A DNA stretch of 8,663 nt. Origin: Pontiella sp. Its GTDB lineage: Bacteria > Verrucomicrobiota > Kiritimatiellia > Kiritimatiellales > Pontiellaceae. Positions 5,619 to 8,663 of the stretch are shown here, piece after piece; the stretch's first letter is position 1; the number at the start of each line of letters is the position of its first letter. The notes under the pieces are model-generated. The model worked only from the letters and a program-made list of their open reading frames with translations, was not told the origin of the DNA and did no database searches. The position numbers and the translations under genes are program-made. The stretch spans positions 1 to 8,663 of the forward strand of contig JAOZSZ010000047.1 in the NCBI GenBank assembly GCA_029939385.1, written 5' to 3'.

Positions 5619-6977
5619 CTAGTTGGTGCTATCGCCGGCTCCGAAGCGGTAGATCAAGCTGGCATTTATATTTTGATCGTAGGTCTCTTGCTGGAAGCTG
5701 TAGTAGTTAACCCAGTCTGCTTGAATGGACCATTTGTTGTGAAGCTTCCAATGTAGGCCCAGCCCTGCGTTGAGTTGGAAGGTCTTCTGATCAACATCTT
5801 CATCCCACATTTGTTCACCAAATCCGGCGGTGATAAAGGGGCGGAGTTTGCGCTTGGTGTTGAAGTAATATTGGGTGTCGATGCTATAATTTTCGTAAAT
5901 AACAGGAGTTTTGGTTCCTTTCTTCTCAAAGTCGCCCCACGCATAGCTAAGGCGAGAGGAGAAGCGGGGGGAGAAATAAAGACCGAGGGTGACTTTGGTA
6001 TAGAAGTCGTCCTCCACGCCGTGGTCTTTATCGAAGAAGGTGTGACCGCCTCCAATCGAAAAGCCGACGAGGCGGGTATCAATAGGATCATCCTGAAATT
6101 CTAAATTTCGAGTTTCGCGCTTCTCTTCGGGGGTGTTACTTCCGCCCAAGGGAAAATTCATATTAAGGTAAACTGTATGATCGACGATTTTTCCGTCGGG
6201 AACGGCGGCGTAAGAAAAATATCCATAGCCTGACTTGATCCATTTTCGACCGACTACCCGGTTAACGCCCCGGCCGATTGAGTCGATTGGATCGAGGAAG
6301 AAGAGCGAGGTTTCGCCTAGGATTTTTGAGCCGGCCACGTGGTTTTGTCGATCTCGGATCTTTAGTTCGGTCTGATACGCCCATTCTCCATAAACCCAAC
6401 CGATGAGTGGGGTGAAAACTAAATCCTGAACAGAAGGGACTTCGGCAAAGGCTTCTATTCCGTATTCCCAATAGAAGGTCGACATCAGCGCGGTATAGAC
6501 AAAAGAGTCCCATTGTCGATAGCCGGACTTTCGCGCCACTTGGTAGTAGACTCCCCCAACATACGCATGGCCGACATAGTTATAGGCCCAGTTGTCATGA
6601 TCCCATACGGGGCCAGAGCTTACGTTATCGACCCACTTGCTAAAAATATCATCTTCCGTTTCCCAGCCCGTTGCCGATTCTGGAAGTGCCGCCAGAAAGA
6701 GAGCCACACCCGCTCCATAAATAAACATGGATTTGGTTTGTGACCAGACCCGCGCGCCGTCTTCACCATTTTCTGGATTGAATAGGGAGACGTGATAAGG
6801 AGAAGTGTAGAGTGCCGGATCGATTGCCAGTGCCGTCCAATAAGAATTGGTGGGCCATTGTTGAACCTTTTCGGGAAGAGCATTCGTTTGCCCGCAGACG
6901 GTTCCAGAAATTAAGCTGGTTGCTACGATGAGCCAGAGAGAAAACCGAAAAATAGAATTAGATCGTAATGGACTCAT
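5619..6977 (-). CDS. DUF3943 outer-membrane beta-barrel protein
   Basis: This 452-residue exported protein has a signal peptide (hydrophobic core about 10-27, probable cleavage near VCG/Q at 27-30). The N-terminal half contains the DUF3943 region (about 115-230): 'WDHDNWAYNYVGHAYVGG', 'YYQVARKSGY', 'TFYWEYGIEAFAEVPSVQDL' and 'FTPLIGWVYGEW' follow the spacing I associate with this domain. The C-terminal half (about 300-448) alternates hydrophobic and polar residues in strand-length runs separated by charged turns ('VGFSIGGGHTFF', 'VTLGLYFSPRF', 'RLSYAWGDF', 'YSIDTQYYF', 'FITAGFGEQMW', 'LNAGLGLHWKL', 'WSIQADWVNYYSF', 'NASLIYRFG'), the pattern of an OmpA-type 8-strand barrel. Function is unknown. 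It ends 5 nt from the convergent NtrC-like gene and shares a 230-nt divergent region with the DUF3187 gene. The ATG at 6977 has only a poor ribosome site, but the signal peptide directly after it supports the start. In the 'GHAYVGG' segment I expect 'HP' in most members, and here Pro is Ala. Confidence 0.8.
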   Translation of the reverse strand: MSPLRSNSIFRFSLWLIVATSLISGTVCGQTNALPEKVQQWPTNSYWTALAIDPALYTSPYHVSLFNPENGEDGARVWSQTKSMFIYGAGVALFLAALPESATGWETEDDIFSKWVDNVSSGPVWDHDNWAYNYVGHAYVGGVYYQVARKSGYRQWDSFVYTALMSTFYWEYGIEAFAEVPSVQDLVFTPLIGWVYGEWAYQTELKIRDRQNHVAGSKILGETSLFFLDPIDSIGRGVNRVVGRKWIKSGYGYFSYAAVPDGKIVDHTVYLNMNFPLGGSNTPEEKRETRNLEFQDDPIDTRLVGFSIGGGHTFFDKDHGVEDDFYTKVTLGLYFSPRFSSRLSYAWGDFEKKGTKTPVIYENYSIDTQYYFNTKRKLRPFITAGFGEQMWDEDVDQKTFQLNAGLGLHWKLHNKWSIQADWVNYYSFQQETYDQNINASLIYRFGAGDSTN

Positions 6978-7007
6978 GATAGGTCATTCTTGTTTAAGAG
7001 GTTTTGA

Positions 7008-7035
7008 AAGATAATCAATTCTTTCCATATTGCAA
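7008..7035 (-). promoter_or_regulatory. Possible promoter of the DUF3943 gene
   Basis: On the minus strand TTGCAA (7035-7030) and TATCTT (7013-7008) are 16 nt apart, a 4/6 match in each box. The start would fall near 7001, about 24 nt before the ATG at 6977. The weak consensus match makes this a tentative call. Confidence 0.3.
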
Positions 7036-7061
7036 TGCATGAAAGGCATTATGTTTATAAG

Positions 7062-7112
7062 GACTTCATCTTGAGCGATTAAAATAAATAGGCGACCGCT
7101 CGACTTCATCTT
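7062..7112. repeat. Composite repeat: 11-bp direct repeat flanking a 5-bp inverted repeat
   Basis: GACTTCATCTT occurs at 7062-7072 and again at 7102-7112, exactly 40 bp apart start to start. Between the two copies, GAGCG (7073-7077) and CGCTC (7097-7101) form an inverted repeat that abuts both direct-repeat copies, with an AT-rich 19-bp interior. The element lies between the two predicted promoters of the divergent DUF3943 and DUF3187 genes, so it could be a regulator-binding site serving both. The order (direct repeat, inverted end, interior, inverted end, direct repeat) also mimics a target-site duplication around a mobile element, but a 29-bp interior is too short to be one. The repeat is exact; its role is inference. 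Confidence 0.6.
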
Positions 7113-7139
7113 TTGACAGGCTTATTGTACGCGACTTGG

Positions 7140-7167
7140 TTCAGAATGGGCCATTGGGTCATATAAT
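7140..7167 (+). promoter_or_regulatory. Sigma70-like promoter of the DUF3187 gene
   Basis: A perfect -10 hexamer TATAAT lies at 7162-7167, with TTCAGA (7140-7145, 4/6) 16 nt upstream as a possible -35. A start near 7174 gives a leader of about 34 nt containing a GGA ribosome site (7198-7200) 7 nt before the ATG at 7208. The -10 and its distance from the gene are good; the -35 is weak, so an activator may be needed. Confidence 0.5.
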
Positions 7168-7207
7168 GGGTACGAGCTTTAGTTGGCTCTCTTCTACGGA
7201 ATAAAAG

Positions 7208-8221
7208 ATGAAATCAATAATCCTTTTTTTGAGAACAGCGCTTTATTCAATCTTAATGGGCTACGGTTTCGTGGCTTATGGGGAGGAGGGTGCCCCCCGA
7301 AATCAAGCCACTCCGATCTATGTGGCGAATCAAAATCCTTTTGTGCAAATATTTGGTCTGCCCAAAGCCGAACCCGGTACGATAACGCCGGCGGGGAAAC
7401 TCGATGTTGGATTTTTATATTTTGTTTCCAACAATGCCATTAATAGCACGGCGAACGGCGAGTCGATGACTTGGGATGGTGAAACCGCACAATATAATCT
7501 CCGATTTCGATATGGGGTTTCCGATCAATTGGAGCTGGGCATGGATGTTCCATATATAGACCACAGCGGGGGGTATTTAGATTCTCTAATTCGTAATTTT
7601 CATGATCTTTTTGGCATGCCTAATGATCGGCAGGAAAGCTTCAATAAAAACGAACTGCATTATAAAATTGATGGAGAGGGGGTTGATATACGGGAGCGAC
7701 AAAGTGGCTTCGGCGATATCCGTTTCTCGGCCGCCTTTTCGCTACTGAAAAAAACGCCGAGTACCCAACGTTATCTCGCTCTGCGCTCTCAAATAAAATT
7801 ACCCACTGGAAATTCCAGGGATTTGTTGGGAAGCGGCGGAACCGATGTTTCAACGGGATTGGCGTATAGTGATTACAAAACACTAAGTGCTATAAACACG
7901 GTTCTCTCTGCACATTGCGGGATGATCTATATGGGAAACGCAAAAGTGTTGCGGGATCTTCAACGTCATTTTGCCGGTTATGGCGGGGTGTCACTCGATT
8001 GGTTGGCCACAAAACATCTAGAATTTAAGGTGCAGTTGGATCTGCATTCAGCGGTATATGAGAGTGAACTTAAGCAACTTGGATCGTCCATTCAACTTTT
8101 GGCTGGCGGCACTGCACATCTGCCGGGCGAGGTATTGCTTGATCTGGGAATGTCGCAACAAGTGGTGACGGATGCCACTCCTGATGTGGGGTTTTATCTC
8201 ATGCTCCGCCATCGTTTTTAA
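7208..8221 (+). CDS. DUF3187-family outer-membrane beta-barrel protein
   Basis: This 337-residue exported protein has a hydrophobic signal segment (about 3-22, probable cleavage near AYG/E at 23-26) and a barrel-like remainder ending in 'LMLRHRF', a C-terminal aromatic of the type recognised by the outer-membrane insertion machinery. Landmarks match DUF3187 as I know it: 'NQNPFVQIFGLP' (41-52), 'TWDGETAQYNLRFRYGVSDQLELGMDVPYI' (88-117), 'SGGYLDSLIRNFHDLFGMPNDRQ' (120-142), 'FGDIRFSAAFSLL' (168-180) and 'KLPTGNSRDLLGSGGTDVSTG' (197-217). The later strands are barrel-like (about 225-330). Function is not established: members are predicted outer-membrane or periplasmic proteins, with no catalytic residues evident here. 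It diverges from the DUF3943 gene over 230 nt and ends 7 nt before the convergent ycgN stop. An alternative frame starting at 7183 overlaps it, but it is short and lacks an export signal. Confidence 0.85.
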   Translation: MKSIILFLRTALYSILMGYGFVAYGEEGAPRNQATPIYVANQNPFVQIFGLPKAEPGTITPAGKLDVGFLYFVSNNAINSTANGESMTWDGETAQYNLRFRYGVSDQLELGMDVPYIDHSGGYLDSLIRNFHDLFGMPNDRQESFNKNELHYKIDGEGVDIRERQSGFGDIRFSAAFSLLKKTPSTQRYLALRSQIKLPTGNSRDLLGSGGTDVSTGLAYSDYKTLSAINTVLSAHCGMIYMGNAKVLRDLQRHFAGYGGVSLDWLATKHLEFKVQLDLHSAVYESELKQLGSSIQLLAGGTAHLPGEVLLDLGMSQQVVTDATPDVGFYLMLRHRF

Positions 8222-8228
8222 GTATGAA

Positions 8229-8657
8229 TTAATCTTCGTAGACGATGTATTTTTCAAGATCGTTAGGGGCCAGGAATTCAGGAATAAGCTTTTTTTTGGC
8301 CGAGGCTTTGTGGTGGTGCACAGACGCCGGATCGCCGGTGATGAGGGGGTGCCAGCGGGGTAAAGGCTTCCCTTCATAGAGCAGACGATAGGCGCACGTT
8401 TTGGGCATCCACTGGAAGTGCTCGGGATGCTTGACCGAGAGCACGGCACAGTCGGGGACGGTTTCATGACGGTTGGGATAGTCAATGCAACGGCAGGTAT
8501 TCACATCGAGCATGCGGCAGGCGACGCAGGTGTAGTGAACCTCTCCGGTCTTTTCATCTTCGAGCTTATGCACGCAACATTTGGCGCAACCATCGCAGAG
8601 TGCTTCCCATTCAGTTTCATTCAGTTCTTGAAGTGTTTTTGTTTCCCAAAACTTCAT
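8229..8657 (-). CDS. ycgN: YcgN/UPF0260 family cysteine-rich protein
   Basis: This 142-residue protein follows the YcgN (UPF0260) pattern almost throughout: 'FWETKTLQELNETEWEALCDGCAKCCVHKLEDE' (3-35), 'ACRMLDVNTCRCIDYPNRHE' (46-65), 'PDCAVLS' (68-74), 'FQWMPKTCAYRLLYEGKPLPRWHPLITGDP' (81-110). Ten cysteines (21, 24, 27, 28, 44, 47, 55, 57, 70, 88) suggest a metal site, probably iron-sulfur or zinc; CDGCAKCC is also the signature of the wider YkgJ/UPF0153-type zinc- and iron-binding group. The cellular function is not established. The C-terminal 30 residues (VHHHKASAKKK...) are less like the E. coli protein. The start ATG at 8657 precedes 'KFWETKTL', the usual N-terminus; only 6 nt upstream are visible, so no ribosome site can be judged. 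Confidence 0.9.
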   Translation of the reverse strand: MKFWETKTLQELNETEWEALCDGCAKCCVHKLEDEKTGEVHYTCVACRMLDVNTCRCIDYPNRHETVPDCAVLSVKHPEHFQWMPKTCAYRLLYEGKPLPRWHPLITGDPASVHHHKASAKKKLIPEFLAPNDLEKYIVYED

Positions 8658-8663
8658 GTCAGC

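Noticed and set aside
6888..6899. Lipoprotein signal (Cys28) in the DUF3943 protein
   Set aside because: The residues before the Cys (GTV) do not fit the lipobox, which wants Leu-like at -3 and a small residue at -1.
7073..7101. Mobile-element remnant (inverted ends flanked by a duplicated target)
   Set aside because: The element would be only 29 bp with 5-bp ends and an 11-bp duplication; no known transposable unit is that small, so a binding-site array is more likely.
7113..7118. Perfect TTGACA as a -35 box
   Set aside because: No acceptable -10 hexamer lies 15-19 nt downstream; the TATAAT at 7162 is far too distant.
7119..7151. Two further GG-N10-GC matches (7119-7132, 7138-7151) upstream of the DUF3187 gene
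   Set aside because: Only the four core bases match; the rest of the sigma54 consensus is absent, and a perfect TATAAT lies nearby.
8048..8485. 145-codon minus-strand open frame overlapping ycgN and the end of the DUF3187 gene
   Set aside because: Low-complexity Ser/Pro/Lys-rich translation in a shadow frame of two well-recognised genes.

Overview
The window is a compact stretch of about 8.7 kb from a Gram-negative bacterial chromosome, with nearly balanced base composition. Two predicted outer-membrane beta-barrel proteins and an ExbD/TonB-like pair point to a double-membrane cell. The mix of an NtrBC-like cytoplasmic two-component system, a DUF3943 barrel, a DUF3187 protein, a YcgN homologue and an unusual TonB-like protein fits the PVC group (Verrucomicrobiota or Kiritimatiellota). 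That placement is an impression from the protein style, not a demonstrated result. I see no tRNA, rRNA, CRISPR array, insertion sequence or phage gene.

Left part, plus strand (1-1027): the last 24 codons of a probable ExbD/TolR-type protein, then a single-pass membrane protein with a TonB-like C-terminal domain, then a 76-residue membrane-anchored zinc-ribbon protein. Each downstream gene overlaps its predecessor by 4 nt (GTGA, ATGA), so they form a translationally coupled operon, probably the end of an ExbB/ExbD/TonB energy-transduction cluster.

Left-centre, minus strand (1033-2914): a small helical protein of unknown function followed 4 nt later by nadB (L-aspartate oxidase, first step of de novo NAD synthesis). 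A good sigma70-like promoter precedes the small gene.

Centre, plus strand (3075-5613): a soluble PAS-containing histidine kinase and an NtrC-family response regulator, overlapping by 8 nt. The regulator has the GAFTGA loop needed to activate sigma54 RNA polymerase and a Fis-type HTH. Its targets are unknown; no convincing sigma54 promoter was found in the window.

Right part: a DUF3943 outer-membrane protein (minus) and a DUF3187 outer-membrane protein (plus) diverge from a 230-nt intergenic region. That region holds a striking composite repeat, an 11-bp direct repeat flanking a 5-bp inverted repeat, placed between the two predicted promoters. A YcgN (UPF0260) cysteine-rich protein closes the window on the minus strand.

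All three convergent gene junctions have gaps of only 5-7 nt, leaving no intergenic room for an intrinsic terminator. The features most worth following up are the composite repeat, the zinc-ribbon/TonB-like pair, the small protein co-transcribed with nadB, and the apparently leaderless start of the kinase gene.
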